Shown: positions 37,832 through 51,303 of the stretch, in pieces
Layout of the letters: each line of letters opens with the position of its first letter
Numbering within the stretch: the stretch's first letter is position 1
Assembly (NCBI RefSeq): GCF_003945595.2
Contig: NW_024104532.1
Location: 9,736,545-9,800,544, forward strand
Direction: 5' to 3'
Length of the DNA stretch: 64,000 nucleotides
From: Pipra filicauda
Lineage: Eukaryota; Chordata; Aves; Passeriformes; Pipridae
Notes under the pieces: generated by a model
Databases searched by the model: none
What the model was told of the DNA's origin: nothing
Seen by the model: the letters and a program-made list of their open reading frames with translations, nothing else
Program-made: the position numbers and the translations under genes

Positions 37832-38205
37832 AGAATCACAGAATCATTAAGGTTGGAAAAGAGCTCTAAGATCATCAGGTTCAACCCTTAACCCAGCACT
37901 GCTCTGTTCACCACTAAACCATGTCCCTAAATGCCACTTCTACACATTTTTTGAACACTTCAAGGGATGATGACTCCTCCACTGCCCTGGACAGGCTGTT
38001 TCAATGCTTGATCACCCTTTCTGTGAAGAGATTTTCCCTAATATCCAATTTAAACTTCCCCTGGAACAGCTTGAGGCCACCTGTTCCCTTGGAGAAGAAA
38101 CCAACCCCCATCTGGCTGCACCTTCCCGTCAGGGAGCTCTAGAAAGTGAGAAGGTTCCCTCGAGCCTCCTTTTCTCCAGGCTGAGCCCCCCAGCTCCCTC
38201 AACTA
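37832..38205 (-). mobile_element. CR1 LINE 3'-end fragment, long copy
   Basis: AGAATCACAGAATCATTAAG, TTAAGGTTGGAAAAGAGCTC, ACCACTAAACCATGTCCCTA, CCTAATATCCAATTTAAACT and CTTTTCTCCAGGCTGAGCCC follow in reverse-complement CR1 order. At about 370 bp it is the longest continuous CR1 3' fragment here and well preserved, so probably one of the younger insertions. Confidence 0.96.
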
Positions 38206-41200
38206 CTTTCAGAAAAGAAAGAGCTTTCCAGGAACTCGCAGGAAATTTCCTCAAAAAAATAAGGTCTAAATGGAAAAAAAAAAGGGTCATGGAAACACCT
38301 TCACATTTTCAAACAGGGTGCAGACTCAGAGAATGCTGAAGAAAAAGACAGCAAAGCCACCCTTCAAAATATGTTAAGGTTTTCCTCGCTCAGCTGCAAT
38401 TATCATTCTGAAAGCTGAGGATGTGCGATGGAGAAGAGCGTGTGTGGGAGGGAGAGAAGGGGGAAAGAGAAAGACAACAGCAGCATGGAAGGAAATTCAA
38501 CACTGCCAAGTGAAAGCCACTGTGACAGGCAGAATTTACTTCTTTGCAGAAGGGTTTCCCATGTCATCCGTTACAAAGACAGGGAGGAAAAAAAAATCCA
38601 CATTATTTTGAAGAACATCAGCCATGAAAGTAAGAGTTCCAGGAGAGGGGTTTCCCCCAGGTGCTGCAGCCAGGAGATGACCCCCCCTGTCTGCCATTCC
38701 CCCACCCTCCAAGAGTAGATAGATGAGTTTAGCCCAGCATAAAACTGCTCCAGACAAAATCCTGTCGCCAGCCTCGCTTGCTGGAAGATGTGTGACTGCT
38801 ACAACAAACATCTCCAAACCTCCAAGCCTCACTGCTGGGCAGGTTTCTGCCCCAAGGACACGGATGTGTTTTCCACAGGCTCCACACTGATCCGATAACT
38901 CTCCTGGGAACATCGTGTGCCTGGTACAGCAGTTCCTAACAGGAGATGCACGGCGTGTGGTCCTCCCACGCAGGCACTGCCCACCACCACGACCACTCTT
39001 CCCTCCTCCCACCTGGCTGCAGGTGTGCCATGCCTGGGGATCTGTGTCACTGCCCGAGATTTCACCTCTGGTGACAGCAGGGAGCAGAGCTGGCAGGGCC
39101 ACTGCCCAGTGGGGCATCACTGACCCTGCTCCTCACACCCTCAGCCCAAAGGAGGCACAGCAGCAGCTCCACTGCCAGCTCTGACCACACTGCTGGGATC
39201 TCTGGAAAGGCCCCTGGACTGACCCACTTAATTTAAATACTGGGGATGAGACAACTTGAGCTCTGCAGCCTCTTTGGGTCAGAATTGGAGCCTTGGCAGA
39301 GCTCAGCTGTGCTCCAGGTCGGGTCTAACCTGACACCCCACAAATACAGGAGGTGAAGCATCAAGGACTTTATTGCCTACCCAGAGAAGGAAAGGGCTAG
39401 TGCTGCTCTCCTGGCTCTGGGACACAGCCTGAGGGGTGGGAAATTCCCTGAAGGTGCAGTGATGGGAAAGGGCACTCAGTTACAAAAGAGATGATGGGAA
39501 AGGACATTCAGCAATGCAACCCCCACAGCAGGTCCACACCACGCTTTCAGTAAATCCTCTGCAACATAAGGAAACATCCCAGACGGAGATCAGCCCTATC
39601 CATAAGGCCTCAGCATCCCTCTTCCCAGACACAAGCCCTGCAGGCACCTGTGCTAGGGCAGGGACTAAGTGACCTCTCTCTGAGGGGCTGACCCACACCA
39701 GACCACACACAGCACAGTCTCCCCGGCATCCAGAGCAGAGGGCACCAAGAGCCCCCTCCATCCTCAAGTCTGACACCATGACTTGAGGAGCCACCTCCAG
39801 CCCCAGGAGCTCCTGCTGGCACCAGCAACCTTGCATCCCATGCAGCCAGACAACATCCAAAATGGACAACAGGCAGCTGTGGTCCTGCAGCTGCCCAGAG
39901 CTGTTGGTATCAGGGTGATGTGCAGGAAAACCACAACCATTGCCCCAGCAGGAAGGTTTAGAAAGGTCACAGCTTCCTAATGCGCTTTCCAATGTGCCCA
40001 TTTGTCCTCCTGAAGCCGGAACCCTCTCCACATATTTATGATTTGGGAGTTACCAGCTCCTCTCCTGGATGCTTTAACCTCTAAATATGAGGTTTGCTTG
40101 TCCCATTGGCTGTCAGCCAGTGCCACAGTTCACCACAGGAAGGTATTTTTACTCCTTGCTCAGAGAAACATCCAGAGCCTCCTTCCTGCAAGGGCCATGG
40201 TTTAATTCCCAGTTACCTGCCTGGTCACAGTGATGGCACGTGCATCCTCGGCAAGTTCAGCCGTTTTCCCGACAGGTGTATCACACTGCAGGCAGGATTC
40301 CCTCCGCTTCCCTGCACCTGCACTGACCTGGTGTGACAGCTCTGGGCTCCCTGCTTTTGCCCTGATGACGCGGAGCAGAAGGTGATCCAGCCTGCAGTGC
40401 TTGGGAAGGAAGGAGAGGCCTGGAGCCGTCTGCAACCTGAGGCAGGAGGGCTCCTGGATTCGCTGGCTCAGCACAGGCAGATGGTGCAGTTGTCTGTCCT
40501 CTCACTGGGAAGAGCCTGCAGAAGTAAACATGCCCACAACCCCCTGCCTGGATGGGCTTGGATCACCTCCCAGTGACACTTGCTGGCAGGTGGCATCCCA
40601 GAGGACTTGGGGAACGGGTCCTGATTGCAGCTTTAAGGACCATTTCAAGCCACGGGACACAACCCTGATCTCTCAGCTCAGTGCAGCAGCTACAGAAGTT
40701 TGCAAGCATCAGCAGAGCAGCCGCTCCTCCTGCCTCACCCGAGCATCCTTCATCACAGCGAGCACCACAGAGCTGCTCAGCCCTCTAACAGCTTGGGAAA
40801 TCCTCTCTCCACACCATCATGCAGCATCAAGTGCCCTCGGGGATCCGTGCTTGCCGCCAGTACTCCCAGCTAGTGCTGAGCACCAGGAAAACAGCCTGGA
40901 TGCCAGAAGCCTGCATGTCACCAGCAATGGACTGACAGAAATCATCTCCTCACACGTCACAGCTCCCCCACGCAGATGGAGAGTGCTGCTGCGGATCAGA
41001 GGCAGGTTTGGGGAACACAAGTTCCCGCCCTTGTGGATCTGACACTGCTGGGAGCTGAGCTCGGCGGAGAAACACTCAGAGCGAGATGGCCACCGAGGAG
41101 AGACAACACTCTGCTGGCTGATACCAGGCAGGTCCCTTGCAGATCCTTCCCAGAAACAAGCCAGGTGCCCTCCACCCCCCAACACCCACTCAGATCCCCC

Positions 41201-43594
41201 CCAGCTGCACAGAGCCCTGCAGGATCTACCTCCTTTATAGCCACCCCCAGGGAGGGCCAGCTGGCAGGGGGACAGCCCTGCACCCGGGGCAGGGACTGTT
41301 CTGAGGCCCACCAGTGACAGGCACTGGAGGGAGGGCAGGGTTTCATTTCCATTTCTGGAGATTTCTGGTGCTGATACACTGATGGGAACCCAGCACACAA
41401 CCAGTTTCCTGAGCAGAGCATGCAAAGCAGCAAAAGCAGCATCCTTCCTGCTTGCCAGGCAGGGAATCACAGTGTGGGGATGCTAAGAAGCTTTCCTGTG
41501 ATCAGTGGCACAGATGGGACCTGAACCAAGTATCCAAGCACAGCCCCTGTGCCTGCAGCAGTTCCCTCCAGAGCACAAAGCCATACAAACACCCCTGTCT
41601 GCAGAGTGTGCCCAGCGCAGAATGTCCACACACTGGAAAGGGGCTGGATATTCCCCAAAGCTTCTCTGGAGCGTGGTCTGGGTGATGGAGATCAGGCTCC
41701 ACAGAGGAATTACTGATCACTAAATGGAGAGGGGTGTCACTGCCCCCCTCCTGGGGCTAAAGCCCAGCACTGCCTCAGCCCATGCTGTGCCTCTCCCACT
41801 GCATCCCATCCCTTCTGGCACTGAGGTATTTGGGGACCTGCAGAATCAGCACTTGTGCTGTGCACACAGACATGGCCTCGGAGAGCACCCCTGATCCTTC
41901 CTCCCTGTGTCCCAGCAGCACCCTGTAGTGAATGTGTGAGGAAGAAGCTACTTTGGGTGACCCCATGTCTGCTGCCTCCCACCACCCCAGTTCTTGTAGG
42001 TATAGAATAATTCCTAATTCCCATCCAAACCATCTTGCATCTCTTGCTATGTCCTACTCGGTGCCCAAAACTCTCAGGGCCTTTCCCAGGATCTCAGCTG
42101 CATCTGAGCCTCACAGATCCACCAGAATACCTTGCCCCTTCTAGGTTTTCCCTTCCTTGCCTGTGACCCCATTTGGGCATCGTCTGGTCTGGGGGTTCTG
42201 CAGCCTTTGCCAGAGCTCGCTGTTGCTGTTGTGCCTGAACATCCAAGAAGGAACAACAGCCACCCTACAGACCAACAGCCACCCAGCCTCTTGTATTCCC
42301 AATGCCAGGAGGTCCAGCTTGAATCACCAGCCGAGGCAGAAAGTGCCAGAGAAGAGCGATCCCGGTGTATCCCAGACCTCCAGCCCGGCTGCAGCCCCAT
42401 TTCCTGACACCAAGGCATCTTTCTGGGAGTGTTCAAGGTTGTGGCAGCACTGGGTGGTGGAACATGCATTTGATGTCTGCCCCATCAACAGGGCTGAGTG
42501 TGTGGATGCTGGAATGGGCACTGCCTTCTCCTGCACAGAGAGTGACAAGCCAAGTCAGGAGCTGCAGGAAGGACCTGGTAGGGAAACTCCTTCAGCTCCT
42601 TCCTGCTGCCTCAGCTCTGCGGATTTGGGGAGGTATCTGTGGGACTCAGGCTCTCCAGCCCTGTAAGAAAGGGTCTCCAGGTCTCCTCAAAGCTGGCAGG
42701 TGGCAACCCACCATGCCAGGTCCCCCCAGGACAGGAAGATCTGCTTTATTCCAGCCTGGGCAGGCAGCAGTGTCTCATGGACACATGAGAAGAGGCTCTG
42801 ATGTTCCCTAGATCCCACCAGCCTCAGAAGGCAGCTTCCCACGGAATGCCAGGCTAAGCCAACCTGGCAGCCAGGTGGGGAAGACAGGGATATAGGGAGA
42901 AGGTGGCTGAGACCCTACATGGCAGTGGATCATCCCAAGGATGCTGGTGACTTCAGCTGGACTCCCAGCAGTCCCTGTCAGCCTCACTGGGAGAGCCATG
43001 GGAGACCCAGCCACTCACGTCTCCAGCTCCTCTCCTCTGCACCAAGACACACAGAAGGCAGTTGAAGAAGAACAGAGGGGTGGAGGGGGAAGGAGGGAAC
43101 ACCCAGAACAGCGGAACAAGACAAGGACCAGAGGCACCCACTCCCATCACTGCTGTTACTACCATCCCATGGACCCATGTGGAAGATCCAATCCCCAAGC
43201 AAAGCACCCTGGCAGCTCGTGCTCCCTGTCATGCTCCCAAGGCTAATGAATGTGTTGATAATCGTCCTCCACACACCTACACGCCTCTGCAGGATGGGAA
43301 AGGCCACATCACACTGGCAGAGGCTATGCCTGATGCTGACCCCCCCCCTTGGCTTGTCCCAGGGCAGCCCACCCCGAGCAGCAGAAGCGGCTGCAGGGAT
43401 CCGAGGTCCGGCAGGGACAGACTCTGGCCAGGGCAGCAGCCAGGGCTGGTGCATTGCTGCCAACTTTGAGGCAGCCCAGAAAGCAGACCTAATTCCAGTC
43501 CCCTCCCTCCTGCCAAGCCATCTGCCTGCCCTGAGACCACCGAGAGGATCCTGAACAGCGTTTCATCATTACCAACCCATTATGGAAAGTGGAC

Positions 43595-43630
43595 GAGCAG
43601 TGATTGATTATAATGAATGCAAATACCTGC
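43595..43630. promoter_or_regulatory. Candidate enhancer core: PBX/HOX site plus octamer
   Basis: TGATTGATTA at 43601-43610 is a PBX/HOX-type composite site. ATGCAAAT at 43617-43624 is a perfect octamer (POU factor) motif only six bases later. The two classes of site within 24 bp, in a GC-rich intron of a neurally expressed gene, make this the strongest motif-based enhancer candidate in the window. Confidence 0.3.
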
Positions 43631-45549
43631 CTTCCGACCCCAAATTGGCAGGACCTGACGAGCTCTCCCACTAAGTAGTACAGCGTGTCCTTCCACAGGC
43701 TCTGCAAAGCGTTCCCATCCTCCTCAGCTTTTCCAAAAGCCATCAGGCACAGCACTGCCCATCTAGACCTGCCCTAGAAAACCATCGCATCCAAAATCTG
43801 CTCTCCATTAGCCCTGAGGCCCTGCTCCCACCCACAGATCCCACAGGCTCATTTCCAGCACCCGAACCCTTTGGGAAGGCTTTCCCAGAGTCCTCACCTT
43901 CATTAAAAGGGCAAAGGACAGTCCCCTCACTCCAGGACAGGGAGAGAGTGGGGGTCAGCAGGGTGGGAGCTGGGTGTTCTGTCACAAGAGTGGTATGTCC
44001 CTACAAAACAGGCACATATGTCCCACGCCAGAGAGATGCTGTGTCCAGAGACAGCAGCAGCCAGCTCTGCTGCAGGAGGCCACCAATGATGAGGTTTTCC
44101 TGCAAAACCAGGTCACAAGCTCCAGCCTTCAAGGATGAACTCAGTTGCCCTCCACTAGCCAGCAAACAGTAAGTGGCAGGAATACAGGAAAGGATGGCAC
44201 TGTCCTGCTGCAGGCAATGGGTAAGGGGCAGGGGTGGGGACCAGAGAGAACCACTGTGGCCACAAACTCCATCCAAGGGAACTCAAAGGACTGCCCAAGC
44301 CAGGGAGAGATGTTGTGAGCAGAAGTGCCTGGTCCCTGAGCTACAACACCAGACAACAGAATGGACCCACCAAGTCCCTGGTCTCAGACCCTCTGAGCAG
44401 GCTCTCCTGCCTGCCTGCAAGGTGGTCACCCATGTCAGGGTCATTCCTGATGGGTGTCTGTCCAACCTACTGCCAAAACTCTCTGCTGGCAGCTCTCACC
44501 CAGCTCCAGATCAGGTCACCAGGGACAAGGGGATGGCAGATAGCTCTAGTTTGCACTTCCCACAGCCTTTTCAGGACCATTGTCATCTTCTGATCTCTTT
44601 TCTACACACATCATCCCATCAGCCCACCCTGCTCCACCCTCAAGTGCCACACCAGCTGGGTCCATGCTCAGCCCATGCCTCCACCATGAGTCCCAGCCCA
44701 GTTCCAACCCTTGATTCATACCAGGGAGCACTTCTAGAAGGTCACCCTTGGCCATGGTTTGGACTGCAGAGGTGCCTTAAGGGAGCAATTGCTTGAGGGA
44801 ACACCCCAAGACAGGAAAAGCAAGAAGACCAGAGAGGACTCTCTGACACAGGCAATCATCCAGCACTGCCAAGCACAGCTACAAACCCTCGAAGAGCAGT
44901 GCCCTGGGTCTCCAAGACAGCACCTCCAATCCTCCTCCAACCCACTCCACCTCTTCTTTTCTCATTTACTTTTTCTTCCCTAATTCTAAATCTCCCCTCC
45001 CCAAACAGCTTCAGTGCTGTTTGCTGTGACTTCTCCAGCACAGAGGTGATCCTCCCCCTGCCTGACCACATCTGAGCTTTCTCCGCCTGGAGTTATACGT
45101 ATTAATTTCATTCAAGCTGCAAATCACCTGCTCCCCTCTAGCACCCCATCTTCTGGGCAACCTCATATTTTCCATCCTCCAGACCAGTCAGCATCTTATC
45201 CAGGATGGAGCTGGACCATGGGGATTCAATGACAGCAGTTTTACTGGCCCTTCAGCCCAGGCTTTGCAGCACAGCCCAGCCTTGAGCTGCAGCAGCCAAG
45301 CCCTGGGAGCACGGTCATTCAGCAGAGAAAGAGCAGCACAGTGATTCATCTTCCCTTTGATCTTTAGCCTACCCTTGCAGGCTCAGTACTCTGCCCCCAA
45401 AATTTTGGGCGGTTGGCAGACATCTCCACCTCCCCCCCAGACCAGAGAAGGTAAGTGCTGAGAGGTGCTGGCACCGTTCAGGAGTTCTCCTGCTCCACAC
45501 CCCATTCAGTAGGCGAGCAGACGCCTGGCTGCCAAAGTTGCCAAGGAGA

Positions 45550-45880
45550 TGAGCTTCCTCCAGAGCCTCCCCTCGCCGCACGCGTCCGCCGAGCCCCCGC
45601 CGAGGACAGGCGTCCTCCGCCATCTGCACCGGACAGAGCGGCTCACAGCGCAGAGAACAGCCCACCGGGGAGCGGGGCAGAGCCTTCTCCCTCAAACAGC
45701 ACCGCTTGGGCACGACAGAGAGGAGCAGCAGTCGGGGAGGGGGTGTGCTCACACCCTGGAAGCCTCCAGTGAGCGGAGAGGGAAGGTTGTACTGGCATCT
45801 CTGCTACCCCCCAGCCCGGCTCCCACCGGGCCGGCACCACGAGCACCGAGCGCGCTGTGAGCGGAGCACGGAGCAGGCAA
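45550..45880. promoter_or_regulatory. Intronic CpG-rich block, candidate alternative promoter or enhancer
   Basis: By eye there are about 27 CpGs in 330 bp, including CGCCGCACGCGTCCGCCGAG and CGAGCGCGC. The surrounding several kilobases are CpG-poor. It is about 5.6 kb inside the intron from the NRG2 donor. It may be an alternative start or a proximal enhancer. No recognisable exon is seen. Confidence 0.35.
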
Positions 45881-48800
45881 GGGGAGCACTGACAGGAGCT
45901 GCCAGACAGCCCCGGCACCTCCCGGCTCAGTGGAGGCACTTCGTCACCTCCCAGCACTTTCTTTGCTCCACTGCAGCGAGAATTCCTCAGACGATCAGAG
46001 TCGCCCAGGGGCTCTCAGCCTCACAAACCTCCTGCCCACCACGGATCGGTCTCCTGGAGCTCCTCCCGGCCAAGTGCACTGCTCAGCTCCACCCTTCCCA
46101 CTGTGTCCATGTGGACACCTGCACAGCTCACCTGGGGAGGCCCAAAGCCCATGCCAGGGCAACACAGCTCTCCTCTACGCTCAGTGTTGTCACGCAGTGA
46201 CTCAGGAGAGGAATGGACATGGGGCAACTTCAGCACCAGCACCCAGTGCCCTAAACCCAGCAAAGGAGCATCCACTCCTCGTAGGAGCCATGTCACATGT
46301 GCCCAGGAGCTGGCTACCACTCCAGTCTGCTGGGAGAGGCACCCTCAGCCCAGCAGCACAATACCAGAACTGATCTCTTGCCGCACTTTGCAGCCGATTT
46401 TGGGGTGTGCCAAGTTCCTGGAGGCTCAAGGCCCTGGTGACCAAGGTGTGTTTTGCCTTACGCAGCCCAAATGAAGCAGGGAGCTCAGATGCAGCAGAGC
46501 ATGGCTCCTTCTTGCCCGGTGATGGAGTTTATTGCTTCTGTGCTTCCAGGCATGCACCAGTTTCTGATCCAGATCCAAACCCAAGCCAAGATGTCGCCCA
46601 TGATTTAGAAAGGGCGTTCTGCCTCAGGGCCCGTATCTAAGGGCTGTCAGCTGGCAGAGTACAAAGGGCCACCAAGCAGCAGCTGGGGCCAGGGCCTGGG
46701 CATGGAGCAACCCTAGATAGAGAATTCAGCACTGCTGGGATTACTCAGGAGTTGTTTAAGTCTCCTCTTACTCACAGAGATCCTCAGGGAGATGCTTTAT
46801 TTAGTCAAACATTTCTGAAAGGGGGACTGAGAAAACAGCCAGGCTTTGCTCTGCACACAACGCATGCATGGGAGGGGACAACCTCTGTTGTGTCAGGTAC
46901 CACTAAAGTCACTTGGAGCTGCAGCACCAGCCGAGCAAAGTTCCAGTTGCCAGATCCCGGGTGACTCATCTGGGAGATGAGGAGCTGACCTGGCCACAAG
47001 GACCCAGCCATCCCAGGTCCACTCCAGACCAAATCCTGCATGAGAGGATTTGAGAGAGCTCCCAGAAATGTGCTGTCCTTGCGAGGGGTCAAAGCTCTCT
47101 GCAGCACAGTGACCGCTCCCCATCTGCAGAAACCCAAGGCAAGAAGGAAACAAGTTTTCACTCTTCTGCGAACCCAAGGAGTGTGATTTTCTGAAGGTGG
47201 TGAGAAATAGTTTCAGACAGCTCTAATTAGCAAGGTGATGCGTGAGAAAATCCAGCTTTGCTGCTCCCTGCACCACAGCTGTCCTGGGATGGAGGCAGAG
47301 CACCGTCACCAGCGGCCGGAGCCCACCCACACCCCTCCCCTGTGCCTGCCTGGCTTGGAGTGAGCCCGATGATCTGCAGGACAGTAGAGAGGGATATTTT
47401 TGCATGAGCTGCTGGCCCAAAGTTGCCAGTGCTATTTCAGGCAGCAACACCTACACTGTAATCCAGAGGGCTGTATTTTCCAGCGGGCACTTCAAAATCC
47501 GGGCTCCCTCCTCCCTTTGCAGGCCAGCTCTAACCAACCTGGCTCCAGGATCAGCAGATAAACAGCTCCCAGCATCATGTGGCCACTGAGGCCAATGCCA
47601 CAGCCCCAGCACTTTCCTGATTCCCATTGGGACCAATGCACCTTTGGACTGGAGAAAAAAAAAATAAATAACTCATCTCACCAGAAGTACCTGCTGCAAC
47701 AACAGGTCCTCTGCCTGCAAATCCTCCCAGGGATCTGCCACCACCAGATTACCTGCCCAGGCTAAGCTAGCTAATCCTACAGGCGAGTCACAGACCTCAT
47801 CCTGGAGCTCAGCAGCATTTTCGGTGAGGTGCTTCAGGAGACATACAAGCTCTAATTAAAGCTACTTTGCAACTCTCTGCATATGGAGGCAGGAAGATGT
47901 TTGTTCCTCTGTGAAAGCAGAAATCAAGAGCCCAGACAGGTTAAATCCTCACTCTCCCATGTACAAAATATCTGCACATATACCTTTTGCACAGAAAGCA
48001 TGGACTCATCCAGATTAGGAAGCAGGTGCTGACACAAGCTACCCTTAAAGACCAGGAAGGTCAGGACCTCAATCCCCTCTCTGGATTCAGGAGTGGTCCC
48101 AGCAGGGATAATGCCTCCAGCTCCCACACCAGTGAGAGCCAGCATCGTGTCTTGCACCTATTTCCTCCTCCTTGATCTGTGCATGTAGGCACAAAGCAGA
48201 TATGAGACCACCCAAAATTAAGGAGCTAAAAGATATGAAGAAAAGAGACAGGAGGAGAAGCAATAACAGGAATCGTTATATAACAGTATGAAAAAAACAA
48301 TAATACTCCCAGTGCAGAAGAGGTTTTAAGATGGGCAAGTGGGTGGTGAGACCCACAGGATGCCAGGCCCAGGGACCAGCTGCTCCCTGTGTGCCAGGGA
48401 GATGCAAACCCAGAGCTGCAGAGGCTGCACACCTCTGGGGTTTGCAGGTGGGGAAGTTCCAGGCTCCAGAGCCTGCCCAGCACTGGGATGGCCAAAGCAA
48501 GGATCCCCCTCCCTGGATCTCTGCTCAAGGGGCACACACAAAACAGCCCAGGCCAGACCCCCACGCACACCAGCTGAACAGACCAGCACTCCTGTTCTGC
48601 CTCCCACACCCCATGCCACCCTCCCCTCACCTCCAGCCCTCCTGGCTCTACCCAGCGAGGGTCTGGGTCCCTTGCAGAGCCTCAGCACCCACTTTCTGTC
48701 CTCCAAGTGAGTTGTGCAAACAGCAGAGACTCTTCCTTGGAGAGAGACACGGATTCTCCAGTGACAGGTCTAATCCTACATCGCATCCCGGACCTCGGCA

Positions 48801-51067
48801 AGCAGCAAGAGCAGGAGACACACAGCATCTTAGCCAGTGAGAAGGGGATGAATCACTGGAAAACAGACCCAGGCACAGAGCCAGAGCAGGGAGAAGATGG
48901 TCCTGCGAGGCCTCCATCTTTGGGAGCGGGAGGATTGGAGTGATCAGAGCCACAGGGTCCCCCCCTCCCGCTCAGAAGTGACCCCAGCATCTGTCCCCCA
49001 GCTCTGTAACATCCCTCACTCAGCTGCAGCCCAGCTGTCTCTCGGAGCACATGCTGTGCCTGGACATCCACCCCCTGCCAGCTGTGGAGCTGTCACAGCC
49101 CCCATCTGCAGCAAGAAGGGGAAATACCGCTGCACCCCTCCAGATCTGCCCTCCCAGCACAAACCACAGAGCAGGAAGGCAGACCACGGCCTTGTTTCCC
49201 AGTTCACACACCTTTCCAGCAGCTCAGGTGCTACAAATCAGAAGATCCCGTCAGGAAAGTCACCTTCAGAAGTAACCTCCCAGCTGAACCCTGAGCATGA
49301 AGTGCTCAGGGAACCACCAGTTCAGCAAGATGAGGCTCCTGTTTCATCTTCATCACAGACCCAAACCACAGCTATGACAGTTCCCAACCACCAGCTTTTA
49401 TTTTTCCTTTGGAATCTGCCATAAAGCTCTGCTGAGACAACGCTCCCACCAACCTGCAGCATCCCTCAGCCAGGGAGCCGAGTCAGCCCATCAGAGCCAC
49501 ACAGAAACAAAAGCATCAGCTCCAAGAAGGTGTCACGGCAGAATGACAACTCTTAACTTGTTGTTACATCAGCCCACACATTAACGCTTTGGGCCTGAGC
49601 CAGGATGCCACGGAGAAGCCTCCGTTCCCCTTAAAGTCGAACCCTCCTGCTCAGAGATGCGCAAGTTTGGAATCCTTTTTGATTTAAAAAGGAAAAAAAA
49701 AAGAGCCACATACCTTTTGATGTGTTTTCCCCTGACAATGAGATCACGGTCCCGAGAAATTCCCCCATTTACCTTCCTCTTAACTCTGCCACAGCTCTTT
49801 CACTAAATCCTCTCTTTCCACGATGGCCCACATACAGTTGCACATGAAATTAGTGCCTCCCAAATTAGTTTTCTCGCATGCAGTCCTAGCCCATTTTCCT
49901 CAACAACATATTATGGTTCCACCTTTCTCCCAGGAAACGCAAGCTTCTAAATTTATCTTTTGGATAACTAAAAAAAGAGACAGGTCTGGCTTTGACAATC
50001 CAGGGTCATCAGCCCTGAATGGCAGAGCACTTGCCCCAGAAACATCCAGTTAATGACACAACAACAACCACCACAAAGCAGTACACATATGGTCATTACA
50101 GAGCTAAGTATAACTTGACAAAGTACGTGCTTTTAATGAGGCAAAAGGCCAATTAGCCTGATGAGGATGTGTCCTGCTGCCATTGAGTGGGGAGCCTGGA
50201 TTCCCCGGAGATACACCTTGTATGTCCTCGTAACACATCAAATACGAGGGATTCAATCCATTGCTGAGGGCACGGCGCGGCACTCGGAGCTCTCCGGGTT
50301 AACGCCGGCCTTCCCCGGATTTTGTGACACAGTATCCAGCATTCAGGCTGGATGGAGGGCCAGGCGTGCATTTTTGTCAGCTCAGATCCGAACCCTGAGA
50401 AAATGCAGGCATTGTGCTCGCCCGGTCCCCGCCGCCCAGCCCATCGCAGGTGTTCACCTGCCAGAGGACAGCAAGGAAAATTCAGGCACAAAAGCAGGGA
50501 CGCTCCGGCGGGCGCTTCCCGTTGAAGTCATTTCATAACCGCGTTTCCAGAGGTGCTGGAGGAACAGCACAAGCCACCGCGCGAGAGCCGCGACCGGAGA
50601 CACCGAAATGCGCGAAACGAACAAAAGAAAACCCAGCCTCCCCTCGCGAGGCCGTTATTTGGGAAGAGGCAAAACTTCCCGGCTCTTAGGGCACACCTGG
50701 AGCGCTGCCCCTGCCCCAGCCCCGCATCCCGGGCCCGGCCCCCTCCGCATCAGGGGCGGGAGTCGCGACCGGAGTCAGTGGAGCCCCACAGGCCGGCGGC
50801 TCTCCCGGCCGGGGCTGCCACGGCCGAGACCCCCGAGGAGGAGAGGAGAGCGGCACCGGGGCGCTGGGACCGCGCCGAGACACCGGAGGCTCCCGCGCGG
50901 CACCGCCGGGCGGCCGCGGGCTGCGGGCGCTCCCCGCACCGGGCTCGGGGCTGCGCTGCTGGCGCGGGGCAGGGCCGGGGCTGCGGGACCTTGAGCCGAG
51001 CGAGCGGGGAGATCCTGGGCAGGGGGATGGGGGGCAGCGCGGCTGCGGCGGCCGGGCCCAGCGGAGC

Positions 51068-51102
51068 GCATCGCATCGCATCACATCGCATCTCATCGCA
51101 TC
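51068..51102. repeat. GCATC pentanucleotide repeat, seven units
   Basis: Seven consecutive 5-bp units: five are GCATC, one ACATC and one TCATC. They lie about 230 bp into NRG2 intron 1, within the CpG island. Period-5 slippage is the likely origin. Confidence 0.95.
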
Positions 51103-51255
51103 TCCCCCCGGTGCAGGCGAGGCTCCCGGGGCCCACCGGGAGAGAGGTGGGGGGGCGGGGGATCGATCGCCGGCCCAGCTCCCTCCTCCAGCTCCGGGCG
51201 GGTACGGACCTGTCGCCCCGCGGCCGCCCGGGACGCGGGGCCAGCGCTCCCCGGC

Positions 51256-51303
51256 GCCGCTCCGCCACCGCCCCCCGCCGCCGCTCCGCCATCGCCCCCC
51301 GCC
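51256..51303. repeat. 24-bp tandem duplication just inside intron 1
   Basis: Two 24-bp units starting GCCGCTCCGCCA differ at one base (C versus T). They begin 29 bases downstream of the NRG2 donor on the gene strand. With the next C run they give three C6 tracts, that is, three G6 tracts on the NRG2 strand. Confidence 0.95.

Larger units (their letters stand above)
38206..50479. other. Intronic stretch leading to the NRG2 CpG island
   Basis: There are no recognised transposons over about 12 kb, which is notable against the repeat-rich half below 38 kb. It holds the candidate element at 43595-43630 and the CpG-rich block at 45550-45880. An AT-rich patch at about 50100-50165 includes TTTTAATGAG and CCAATTAGC. 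Long frames (39480-40031 minus, 40401-41042 plus, 40817-41470 minus, 44173-44796 plus) overlap one another and lack domains. Confidence 0.45.

Noticed and set aside
40401..41470. Frames of 213 and 217 codons on opposite strands
   Set aside because: They overlap each other and show no conserved motif; chance frames in GC-rich intron.
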